From Lachnospiraceae bacterium (GTDB lineage: Bacteria > Bacillota > Clostridia > Lachnospirales > Lachnospiraceae): 64,000 nucleotides of DNA. Location of the stretch: positions 1-64,000 of the forward strand of contig SFGF01000002.1 of NCBI GenBank assembly GCA_004556655.1. The letters are read 5' to 3'. The position numbers and the translations under genes are program-made. A model generated the notes under the pieces. That model saw only the letters and a list, made by a program, of their open reading frames with translations. It was not told the origin of the DNA and made no database searches. This document shows positions 57,419 to 64,000 of this stretch, piece by piece (the first letter of the stretch is position 1; each line of letters starts with the position of its first letter).

Positions 57419-58618
57419 ATGTCTGATAACATTATACAATTGAACCAGGATTTAATCCATACAGAATTAAAAGATCTGGTCCGAAATTCTGTTGAGGAAA
57501 CTTTAAATGCCATGCTCGATGCCGAAGCCGACAAGCTTGTGCAGGCTGACCGATATGCCCGTGATGAACAACGTCAGGGATATCGGGCTGGTCATTACGA
57601 TCGGTCGTTTACAACTACTTCCGGAGAAGTAAATCTCAGGATGCCGAAATTAAAAGGTGTAGCTTTTGAAACGGCAATCATTGAGCGTTACCGCAGAAGA
57701 GAAACTTCTGTTGAGGAAGCACTGATTGAGATGTATCTTGCAGGTGTTTCTGTTCGTCGTGTGGAGGACATTACAGAAGCACTCTGGGGCACGAAGGTAT
57801 CTCCGGGTACCATCAGTAACCTCAATAAAAAGGCTTATGAAAACATTGAAAAATGGAGAAACCGAAAGCTAACAAGCCAGGCGTATCCATATGTTTATGT
57901 AGATGGCGTCTTTCTGAAGCGATGCTGGGGTGAAGAATTCGAAAACATCTCAGTTCTAGTGGCTGTTGGTGTCACTGACGATGGTTATCGTGAAGTGATT
58001 GGAGCCAAGGAAGGCCTCAAGGAAGATCTTGAAAGCTGGAAGGAATTCTTCGTATGGTTAAAATCCCGTGGCTTAAACGGTGTAAAACTGATTACCGGCG
58101 ATAAAGCGCTTGGCATGGTGGAAGCCATTGGTCAGGTTTTTCCTGATGCCAAATATCAGCGTTGCATTGTTCATTTCTACAGGAATGTTTTCTCTGTTGT
58201 TCCGAAGCAAAAAGTCAAGGCTGTAGCCAAAATGCTCAAAGCTATCCATGCCCAGGAAGACAAGAAAGCTGCTCGAGAGAAAGCAAAACGCGTAGCCGAG
58301 AAACTGCGTAGCATGAAGCTCAGCAAGGCTGCATCCAAGGTCGAGGATTACATCGAGGAAACACTTACATATATGAGCTTTCCTGAACAGCATTGGACCC
58401 GGATCCGCACAAACAACACGCTTGAACGGCTGAACAGGGAAATCAAACGCCGTACCAAAGCAGTTGGAACATTTCCTGATGGAGAATCAGCTTTGATGCT
58501 TGTGTGCGCAAGGCTGCGCCATGTGGCCAGCAGCGAATGGGGAAACAAACGATACCTTAATATGGAACACCTGAACTCAATGATCATCTCTGAAGAAGAG
58601 AATATCATAGCAGGATAA
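57419..58618 (+). CDS. IS256-family transposase (mutator type)
   Basis: The 399-residue DDE transposase has RQGYRAGHYDRSFTTTSGEVNLRMPKLKG, the catalytic Asp in YVYVDGVFLKRCW and second Asp in LITGDKALGMVEAI. The CIVHFYRNVFSVVP block follows, and the Glu is in RTNNTLERLNREIKRRTKAVGTFPDG. All are intact, so the element may be active. Its G+C and codon use are higher than those of the AT-rich TIR genes next to it. CAGGAGGTC is the ribosome binding site. Confidence 0.97.
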   Translation: MSDNIIQLNQDLIHTELKDLVRNSVEETLNAMLDAEADKLVQADRYARDEQRQGYRAGHYDRSFTTTSGEVNLRMPKLKGVAFETAIIERYRRRETSVEEALIEMYLAGVSVRRVEDITEALWGTKVSPGTISNLNKKAYENIEKWRNRKLTSQAYPYVYVDGVFLKRCWGEEFENISVLVAVGVTDDGYREVIGAKEGLKEDLESWKEFFVWLKSRGLNGVKLITGDKALGMVEAIGQVFPDAKYQRCIVHFYRNVFSVVPKQKVKAVAKMLKAIHAQEDKKAAREKAKRVAEKLRSMKLSKAASKVEDYIEETLTYMSFPEQHWTRIRTNNTLERLNREIKRRTKAVGTFPDGESALMLVCARLRHVASSEWGNKRYLNMEHLNSMIISEEENIIAG

Positions 58619-58648
58619 CTTAAGACGTCAATTCGGTCATACTATGCG

Positions 58649-58763
58649 CTTACCGCCTGATGAACGCTACCAGTCTGTCCATTTCCCGTCAAGGACAGGC
58701 GTTGTGCTGAGCATCCTTGACGGGAAATGCCCAGCCAGGTGTCAGACAATCAAGGCGGTTAAG
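58649..58763. repeat. Nested long hairpin in the 3' non-coding part of the IS
   Basis: An inner 16-bp perfect stem pairs CATTTCCCGTCAAGGA (58680-58695) with TCCTTGACGGGAAATG (58714-58729). An outer stem pairs CTTACCGCCTGA (58649-58660) with TCAAGGCGGTTAAG (58750-58763). It lies between the transposase stop and the right inverted repeat. Confidence 0.7.
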
Positions 58764-58918
58764 ATTAAAACTGAATTTGCGCAAAACTATTGACAGTATC
58801 ATTTTTAACGATAGCCCCTACTCAAAAAACGATAGGGTGCATTTGCCTCGGATTTATGGTATTCTATGGTAAAACACAGCGATAAAATATGATTTTCAGG
58901 AAAGGTAAGGTATTGACG

Positions 58919-59398
58919 ATGAGTAAGGTATTAGTAGCATATTTCAGTGCCAGCGGCGTAACAGCGAAACTGGCGAAGCGGCTTGCGGAAGCTATCGGAG
59001 CAGATTTACATGAGATTCAGCCGGAGGTTTCATACACGGATGCTGATCTGGACTGGATGAATAAAAAGAGCCGCAGCAGTGTGGAAATGAATGATAAGTC
59101 ATTCCGTCCGGCCGTGGCAAATAAAGTAGAGAACATGGAGCAGTATTCCGTGATTTTCACAGCCTTCCCTATTTGGTGGTACGTCGCTCCGACTATTGTG
59201 AACACGTTTCTGGAGCAGTACGATTTATCCGGAAAGACCATTATTCCTATGGCAACTTCGGGCAGCAGCGGTATGGGGAACACAAACAGGGAGTTGGTGG
59301 TTTCCTGTCCTGGAGCAGAACTAAAGGAAGGAAAGAGATTCCCTGCGGATGCAAGTGCGGAAGAACTGAAAGCATGGGCAGAAGGATTCGGGATTTAA
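58919..59398 (+). CDS. Flavodoxin-like protein
   Basis: From the ATG at 58919 (GGAAAGG upstream) the 159-residue protein reads MSKVLVAYFSASGVTAKLAKRLAEAIGADLHEIQPEVSYTDADLDW. FSASGVTAKLA is the phosphate loop, FTAFPIWWYVAPTIVNTFLEQYDLSGKTIIPMATSGSSGMG is the family core. It belongs to the larger flavodoxin_4-like group common in gut Clostridia and usually acts as an FMN-dependent reductase, not an electron shuttle. The gene is single between an IS and conjugative-element remnants. Some upstream sequence (58800-58918) has no clear promoter. Confidence 0.92.
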   Translation: MSKVLVAYFSASGVTAKLAKRLAEAIGADLHEIQPEVSYTDADLDWMNKKSRSSVEMNDKSFRPAVANKVENMEQYSVIFTAFPIWWYVAPTIVNTFLEQYDLSGKTIIPMATSGSSGMGNTNRELVVSCPGAELKEGKRFPADASAEELKAWAEGFGI

Positions 59399-59524
59399 AG
59401 AAAAGACCGATAAACTTATCAATATAGACCCATAAAGTTATCTTTCATGACAACGAATAATAAGAAATCTATGGTAACATCCTACCCGTAGTGGTAAATT
59501 ATTCTACAGGAAAGGGTGCGAAGC

Positions 59525-59944
59525 ATGGAAAACGAAATATATGAAAAAGACTATGGAGAGGAATTCCGGGAGCGAAGTGATAAGTCAGAGGGAAAGGATT
59601 TTCTGGATACATTAATGGAGGTTGGGTTCTTTCAGAAGTACCAGGAAGAAATGAATAAAATCCCAAAGCGTGTGGTTCCCAAAGAAAAAGCGGATTATGA
59701 ATACCTGCTTGGCGAGTGTGATGCATACGTCCGGCAGTTCGGAGGAAGAATCCGGGGCGAGGTGGATTACCAGAAATGGCAGGCGACCATTGACCTATAC
59801 CTGGACCATTTTGAGTTTTGTGACAGGGAGGCGTTGACGCTATTAAAGGAAATCGCAGAGCGGACGGAGAACGTGACGTTTTCGATGAAAGATGGGCTGA
59901 TTCGGATGTCGGTGTTCATTGGATATTTTGATGAAGTGTATTAA
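59525..59944 (+). CDS. Hypothetical protein of conjugative-element type
   Basis: The 139-residue soluble protein starts MENEIYEKDYGEEFRERSDKSEGKDFLDTLMEVGFFQKYQEEMNKIPKRVVPKEKADYEYLLGECDAYVRQFGGRIRGEVDYQKWQATIDLYLDHFEFCDREALTLLKEIAERTENVTFS. It is acidic and all-helical. I recall such proteins as cargo of Clostridial integrative elements but cannot name a family. GGAAAGG ribosome binding site. A terminator-like hairpin follows at 59951. Confidence 0.7.
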   Translation: MENEIYEKDYGEEFRERSDKSEGKDFLDTLMEVGFFQKYQEEMNKIPKRVVPKEKADYEYLLGECDAYVRQFGGRIRGEVDYQKWQATIDLYLDHFEFCDREALTLLKEIAERTENVTFSMKDGLIRMSVFIGYFDEVY

Positions 59945-59950
59945 TGTGTG

Positions 59951-59986
59951 AAAGCATCTGCTAGTGTGACTGGTGGGTGCTTTTTT
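59951..59986 (+). terminator. Terminator after the acidic hypothetical gene
   Basis: AAAGCATC (59951-59958) pairs with GGTGCTTT (59976-59983) with one G-U, followed by a T run. Confidence 0.65.
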
Positions 59987-60035
59987 CTCACAGATATGGT
60001 ATGTTATAAGCAATCAAACTGGCGGAGGTACGGGT

Positions 60036-60302
60036 ATGGGAGAACAGCAGAATCCATTGACTTATGAAATCATCAAAGCGGCGGTTGCCGGAGAGAAATG
60101 GGCAACAGAAAAGGTCATTGCACACTACGACTCTTATATTGAGGAACTTGCCACAGTGAAAGAAAAGCAGACTGACGGCAGCGTGAGGACCTTTGTGGAC
60201 GAGGATATGAAACAATCCATTATTCTGAAGCTGCTGGAGAAGATACCGAACTTTCCGCTGGAGGAAGCAGAGAGGATAGCAGAAACTGATGAGGGGATAT
60301 AA
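60036..60302 (+). CDS. Helix-turn-helix domain protein of Tn916-like elements
   Basis: From the ATG at 60036 (GGCGGAGGTACGGG upstream) the 88-residue protein reads MGEQQNPLTYEIIKAAVAGEKWATEKVIAHYDSYIEELATVKEKQTDGSVRTFVDEDMKQSIILKLLEKIPNFPLEE. This is the HTH_16 (sigma-like) small protein that accompanies regulation of Tn916/Tn5801-type conjugative elements. No integrase, excisionase or transfer genes are nearby in the window, so it is probably a leftover or belongs to a partly deleted element. Confidence 0.8.
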   Translation: MGEQQNPLTYEIIKAAVAGEKWATEKVIAHYDSYIEELATVKEKQTDGSVRTFVDEDMKQSIILKLLEKIPNFPLEEAERIAETDEGI

Positions 60303-60875
60303 TGTTTGCGTATAATGGTGTCTGATTTCACGAAGTATCGGGCTTGAAAATGGTTCGAGGGTACATTATGTAGTAGAAAAGCCCGAAATAAGCCCTATAT
60401 GCGGGAAAAATCCGGCTCATGCAGAAATCAGAGTACATAAAATTTGTGTGTTTCTTGGACGAACGGTTCATACTCATGGAAAAATAAAAGGGTGGGGCAA
60501 ACTTCTGAAAAAGAAGCCCCCACCTTTTCGCATAACTAAGAGGGTGTCAGAACTTTTCCGCAAAAGAGGTTAGGATGGTTAAATATCTCAGACTGGTGTT
60601 TTTCGGGATATATAAAATTTGTTATAGACTGACGGAGAGACAATAGTAGAGGCGGAGGTGGCTTGAATAATTAAGCTGCCCTGTCCTTTAAATATAGAAA
60701 CTAACTAATATTAAAGCGGAACAAGAATTTACGTGAAGCAATTCTTTGTGTAAAATGAGGTGGCGAAATTTTGAAAAAATTTTTGTGTATGGCTATCTTT
60801 TTGCCTTGCTGAGTTGTTATACATAATAGAAAGGGAAAAACGTTTTGAACTTTAATAACGGGAAAGGAGGATTTT
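60303..60875. other. 573-base gene-free stretch with hairpins
   Basis: No credible gene is visible. The strongest structure is AAAAGGGTGGGGC (60486-60498) against GCCCCCACCTTTT (60516-60528), a bulged terminator-like stem readable on either strand. CGGGCTT (60338 area) and AAGCCCG (60378 area) could form a longer-range pair. CTAACT at 60701-60706 is only a half of the iron palindrome. The last 30 bases hold GGAAAGGAGG (60861-60870) for the sigma factor. It may be the scar of a lost conjugative element. Confidence 0.5.
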
Positions 60876-61409
60876 GTGGATGTTGATTTTCTTTTGATCA
60901 GGAATATGAAAAAAGGCAATGAAGATGCCTTCGATGTGTTTGTCCGCAAATACTATGATGATATTTTGAAATATTGCGGATACCATTGCCCTTATCCAGA
61001 ATATGCCGAGGATTTGGCACAGGAAACATTTGTACATTTTTTCGCAAAATTATCTGATTACCGTCATATGGGAAAGGCAAAAAATTTCCTATATACCATA
61101 GCTGGAAATTTGTGCAAGAACTATTTCAAGAAAGCAAAAGAAATCTCGCTGGAGGATACCGAACTGGCTGATCTGGTGGAAGAAGCTGAATTTACACCGG
61201 ACATTCTCACAAAGCTGGAGGTTGAGGATGCACTGAAACACTTGTCTGATGAATTAAGGGATGTAGTTGTTCTGTATTATTTTCAGGATTTGAAGCTATC
61301 GGAGATAGCTGATGTCCTGCAAATCGGTCTACCATTGGTAAAATACCGCATGAAGCAGGCAAAAGTCCAGTTAAAAATGTATTTAGAGGAGGGAGACTAT
61401 GACATTTGA
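60876..61409 (+). CDS. ECF-type sigma-70 family RNA polymerase sigma factor
   Basis: The product has 177 residues from GTG 60876, six bases after GGAAAGGAGG. Region 2 is NEDAFDVFVRKYYDDILKYCGYHCPYPEYAEDLAQETFVHFFAKLSDY. Region 4 is DALKHLSDELRDVVVLYYFQDLKLSEIADVLQIGLPLVKYRMKQAKVQLKMYL. It directs polymerase to a specific promoter set. It overlaps by 11 bases the following membrane-protein gene, its probable anti-sigma factor. The operon continues with an ABC transporter, so it likely controls its own transporter in response to an envelope or peptide signal (inference). Confidence 0.94.
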   Translation: MDVDFLLIRNMKKGNEDAFDVFVRKYYDDILKYCGYHCPYPEYAEDLAQETFVHFFAKLSDYRHMGKAKNFLYTIAGNLCKNYFKKAKEISLEDTELADLVEEAEFTPDILTKLEVEDALKHLSDELRDVVVLYYFQDLKLSEIADVLQIGLPLVKYRMKQAKVQLKMYLEEGDYDI

Positions 61410-62160
61410 AGAGAAACTAAAAAGATATAAAACAGCCACGCAGATTCCGGCAAGAGAGGAAGCAATTCAGAAAACCATTCAGATGTCAAAAGCGGCCTTT
61501 TATGCAAATGAACAGGACAAAATTATGCCCTATCATGAATTTTTGTTTACACAGTTTAAAATGATTCAGAAGCGTTGGTGGGGGTTCCAGTTCCTTATTC
61601 TGTTGCTGTTTTGGATTACTTTTCCTTTATCTGTGGAGAGTGAATCTGTTCAAAAAAGCATGGCGGTGACAGCATCGCTGTTTATTATTCTTTTAATTCC
61701 AGAGTTATGGAAAAACAGAAGCTGCCAGTCTATGGAAATTGAGGCGGCAAGCTATTACTCCCTGCGACAAATCTATGCGGCACGAATGACTTTGTTTGGT
61801 ATTGTAGATGTTGTATTTATTACATTGTTTTGCAGTATGGCATCCACAACGCTGAATCTTGCCCTGTCGGTATTACTGACACAGTTTCTATTTCCTATGG
61901 TAATTACGGCGTGCATTTGCTTTGGCGTATTATGTAGCAAGCATTGCTTTAATGAATTTGCTGCAATTGGCATGTGTATTATTTGGAGTGCATTATGGTG
62001 GCTGCTTATCCTGAATAAAACAGTTTATGCGTTGATCACAATGCCGGTATGGATTGGACTGTTTGGAATTGCACTGGCATTTTTATTTTTTACAATTCAT
62101 CGAACACTGAATAGTTGTAACAATTACTGGGAGGTAAACTTAAATGGAATTGAAGGTTGA
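61399..62160 (+). CDS. Six-helix membrane protein, probable anti-sigma factor / regulator of the ABC module
   Basis: The 253-residue protein has a cytoplasmic N-terminus of about 60 residues (MTFEEKLKRYKTATQIPAREEAIQKTIQMSKAAFYANEQDKIMPYHEFLFTQF). Six hydrophobic segments follow (FQFLILLLFWITFPL, VTASLFIILLIPEL, GIVDVVFITLFCSM, LLTQFLFPMVITACICFGVL, GMCIIWSALWWLLIL, WIGLFGIALAFLFF). The order sigma gene, membrane protein, ABC ATPase, ABC permease is recurrent in Lachnospiraceae. The N-terminal part could hold the sigma factor. No zinc-finger HxxxCxxC motif is visible. Overlaps both neighbours (11 and 17 bases). Confidence 0.8.
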   Translation: MTFEEKLKRYKTATQIPAREEAIQKTIQMSKAAFYANEQDKIMPYHEFLFTQFKMIQKRWWGFQFLILLLFWITFPLSVESESVQKSMAVTASLFIILLIPELWKNRSCQSMEIEAASYYSLRQIYAARMTLFGIVDVVFITLFCSMASTTLNLALSVLLTQFLFPMVITACICFGVLCSKHCFNEFAAIGMCIIWSALWWLLILNKTVYALITMPVWIGLFGIALAFLFFTIHRTLNSCNNYWEVNLNGIEG

Positions 62161-63031
62161 AAATCTTACAAAAGATTTCGGCGGTTTCACCGCTGTGAAC
62201 CATTTATCTATGACCATGACAAATGGCGTTTATGGGCTGTTGGGAATAAATGGAGCAGGAAAAACAACATTAATGAGGATGCTTTGTACTCTGCTAAAGC
62301 CGAGCGAGGGAAGAATTACCTGTAATGGAAAGGACATTTTTAAGATGGATGCTGACTACAGAAAGCTGTTAGGCTATCTGCCCCAGGACTTTGGTTTTTA
62401 TCCAGAGTTTACGGTACAAGATTATCTTCTCTATATTGCGACTCTTAAAGGAATTAAAAATTCTTTTGCCAAAAAGAGAGTGAAAGAGCTTATCACTCAG
62501 GTTGGTCTTGCAAAAGTGGCAAATAGGAAGATGAAAAAATTATCCGGTGGAATGAAGCGGCGCGCCGGAATTGCTCAAGCAATGCTGAACAATCCTAAAA
62601 TCCTTATTTTGGATGAACCGACAGCGGGACTTGATCCAAATGAGCGGATACGATTCCGCAATCTGATCAGCGAATTATCAGAAGACCGTCTGATACTATT
62701 GTCTACCCACATTGTTTCTGACGTTGAATATATTGCAAATGAGATTTTGCTTTTGAAAGACGGCAGTTTGGTCTGCAGAGGAACCTCAGAGGAACTAATT
62801 TACTCCATGAAGGAAAATGTATGGAGATGCAATGTGGAAAAAGCACAGGTTCCTGCTATTCAAAAGGCATATAAGGTTTCCAATATAAAATCTGAAGCGC
62901 ATGGAGCAGAATTGCGGATTATTTCTAAGGATAAACCTTTTGCTGATGCAGTGCAGGAGAATCCGAATTTGGAAGATGTGTTCCTGTATTATTTTGGAGA
63001 AAAGGCAGGTGATGAAAATGCTGCGATTTGA
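62144..63031 (+). CDS. ABC transporter ATP-binding protein
   Basis: The 295-residue ATPase is of the BcrA/CcmA-like efflux type. Walker A is GLLGINGAGKTTLMRML, Q-loop YLPQDFGFYPEFTVQDYL, signature LSGGMKRRAGIAQAML and Walker B ILILDEPTAGLDP, with the switch His in LLSTHIVSDVEY. The C-terminal 80 residues are the usual extension. It works with the permease that follows and overlaps it by 14 bases. The pair probably exports a peptide or antibiotic, or confers immunity. Confidence 0.96.
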   Translation: MELKVENLTKDFGGFTAVNHLSMTMTNGVYGLLGINGAGKTTLMRMLCTLLKPSEGRITCNGKDIFKMDADYRKLLGYLPQDFGFYPEFTVQDYLLYIATLKGIKNSFAKKRVKELITQVGLAKVANRKMKKLSGGMKRRAGIAQAMLNNPKILILDEPTAGLDPNERIRFRNLISELSEDRLILLSTHIVSDVEYIANEILLLKDGSLVCRGTSEELIYSMKENVWRCNVEKAQVPAIQKAYKVSNIKSEAHGAELRIISKDKPFADAVQENPNLEDVFLYYFGEKAGDENAAI

Positions 63032-64000
63032 GATAAAAAAGGTTTTTTCTAAAACTGTAAATAAAATAGCGCTTGTGATTTTAATGATTGCACTTTGTAT
63101 TGTAAGTTTTTTTGCGATCAGCAGTGTGGAGTATGTTGATAAAGAAGGAAATTCCACAAGTGGTATTGTGGCAGCGCATCATTTGCGGGATGAGAAAAAT
63201 CAATGGTCTGGCTATCTTACAGAAGATATGCTTTTGGAAGTGATAGAAAAAAATGCGGAAATTAACGCATCGGAGGAATACTTATCCAAAGATTATAGAG
63301 AAAACAATAAAGCATATGCCAAAAAACAGGGATTTTCAGATATCAGGACAATTTTAAATAAGGCATTTTGTTCTTTTCAGGAATATGATTATTACAGAGC
63401 TGACAGTGTTTCGGCGGATGAAGCAGGCAGTTTATATGAACGGCGAATTTCAAATTTGACGGAATGGCTGAATAGCGATGAAGTCAAAGACAATTATTCG
63501 GAAGCGGAGAAAAACTTTTTAATTACGAAATACAAGGAGCTTGAAACCCCTCTTTATTATGAGTATTTTGATGGCTGGAAAGCTCTGTTGGAATATGCAC
63601 CTACGATAATTATGTTGATTGTACTTATTATGGGATTTCTCGTGTCTGGTATTTTTTCAAGTGAGTTTCAACTAAAGGCAGATTCTATTTTCTTTTCCAC
63701 GAGATTAGGAAGAAATAGAGGGACCGTTGCAAAAATAAAAGCAGGATTTCTTATGGTTACAGTCATTTACTGGGGAGTAATGCTGGCTTATTCAGCAGTT
63801 GTTCTCATCTCATTGGGAACGGATGGAGCAAGCTGCGCGATTCAGACGGGCCTGGGTGGATGGAAGAGCTTTTACAATATCAGCTATCTACAGGATTATC
63901 TCTTAACAATGATCGGAGGATACCTGGGCAGTTTATTTATTTTGACGTTTTCCATGCTTGTATCCGCCAAGACACGCTCCACAGTATTGGCGGTAACCAT
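63018..64000 (+). CDS. ABC transporter permease (partial, runs off right edge)
   Basis: The open frame from ATG 63018 (63012 is an alternative) continues without stop to the window end, at least 327 residues. TM1 is NKIALVILMIALCIVSFFAI. A long extracytoplasmic loop of about 150 charged residues follows (DKEGNSTSGIVAAHH to ETPLYYEYFDGWKALLEY). Further helices are PTIIMLIVLIMGFLVSGIFSSEF, GFLMVTVIYWGVMLAYSAVVL and LLTMIGGYLGSLFILTFSMLVSAK. STRLGRNRGTVAKIKAGF is typical of ABC-2-type permeases. It is the partner of the preceding ATPase. Confidence 0.88.
   Translation, partial: MLRFEIKKVFSKTVNKIALVILMIALCIVSFFAISSVEYVDKEGNSTSGIVAAHHLRDEKNQWSGYLTEDMLLEVIEKNAEINASEEYLSKDYRENNKAYAKKQGFSDIRTILNKAFCSFQEYDYYRADSVSADEAGSLYERRISNLTEWLNSDEVKDNYSEAEKNFLITKYKELETPLYYEYFDGWKALLEYAPTIIMLIVLIMGFLVSGIFSSEFQLKADSIFFSTRLGRNRGTVAKIKAGFLMVTVIYWGVMLAYSAVVLISLGTDGASCAIQTGLGGWKSFYNISYLQDYLLTMIGGYLGSLFILTFSMLVSAKTRSTVLAVT

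Larger units (their letters stand above)
57328..58784 (+). mobile_element. IS256-family insertion sequence
   Basis: The inverted ends are TTGCGCAAATTCAATT (57328-57343) and, as the complement, TTGCGCAAATTCAGTT (58769-58784), one mismatch in 16. The element is about 1.46 kb and holds one transposase gene and a long hairpin after it. I see no convincing 8-base target duplication: the flanks are ATAATAAG and AACTATTG. This suggests an older insertion or rearranged ends. Confidence 0.85.

Noticed and set aside
60689..60706. Fifth iron palindrome near CTAACT at 60701
   Set aside because: Only one half-site is present; the expected AGTTAG six bases upstream is absent.

Overview
The window looks like a chromosome segment of a low-to-mid G+C Firmicute of the Lachnospiraceae (Blautia/Ruminococcus/Dorea-like gut Clostridia). 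The evidence is strong AGGAGG-type ribosome binding sites, a feoA-feoA-feoB cassette with a Cys-rich small protein, the DUF2325/DUF3793/flavodoxin set, many plant-glycan hydrolases, and close protein resemblance to that group. The genus is an inference. No rRNA, CRISPR array or prophage was seen. Three tRNA genes are present.

Layout. (1) 1-4.6 kb: the 3' end of an IS200/IS605-type tnpB with a structured right end, a secreted cell-wall-binding peptidase C26 protein, then a decay patch (asnB remnant, frameshifted merR, internally deleted alpha/beta hydrolase, a lysR/DUF4405 deletion chimera) around one intact flavodoxin-type reductase. (2) 4.5-10.7 kb: iron block of feoA1-feoA2-feoB-Cys-rich peptide-Fur-like regulator, a CopZ-like gene, a dead ABC permease, and a DUF2325-DUF3793-flavodoxin operon. 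Four copies of one operator-like palindrome (AGTTAG-N6-CTAACT) mark this block. A DtxR-family regulator near 36.5 kb and the Fur-like protein are the candidate readers. (3) 10.7-14.6 kb: SRAP peptidase, an XRE-type regulator, small envelope genes, and an SOS-type Y-family polymerase with two LexA-like boxes and a small downstream partner.

(4) 14.7-38 kb: a glycoside-utilisation region with GH43-GH78, a PucR-type regulator divergent from an unrecognised 412-aa protein + GcvT-like protein + SDR, GH2 + GPH transporter divergent from a GH35/42-like enzyme, AraC + small protein + GH1, then MATE-sugar isomerase-SDR, a truncated alpha-hydroxy-acid oxidase, DtxR and a hydroxyisobutyrate-dehydrogenase-like enzyme. 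The set suggests uptake and stripping of plant glycosides followed by modification of the freed sugar or aglycone. A shared AAAATGTT motif links two of the divergent promoters. (5) 38-55.3 kb: mostly housekeeping: tRNA-Phe/Gly/Gly, glyA, sugar kinase, B12-radical SAM, DnaQ-type exonuclease, VanW protein, AIR-synthase-like protein, TrmL, a two-component system behind mutS2, a catalytically degenerate HtrA-like protein, YhaM and RlmD.

(6) 55.3-64 kb: an AT-rich accessory region. A TIR-domain protein with a small partner (candidate defence module) is followed by an IS256-family element, a flavodoxin, conjugative-element remnants, and a sigma factor/membrane protein/ABC transporter operon that runs off the right edge. 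The TIR pair and the PucR-linked unknown/GcvT/SDR operon are the best candidates for undescribed systems.
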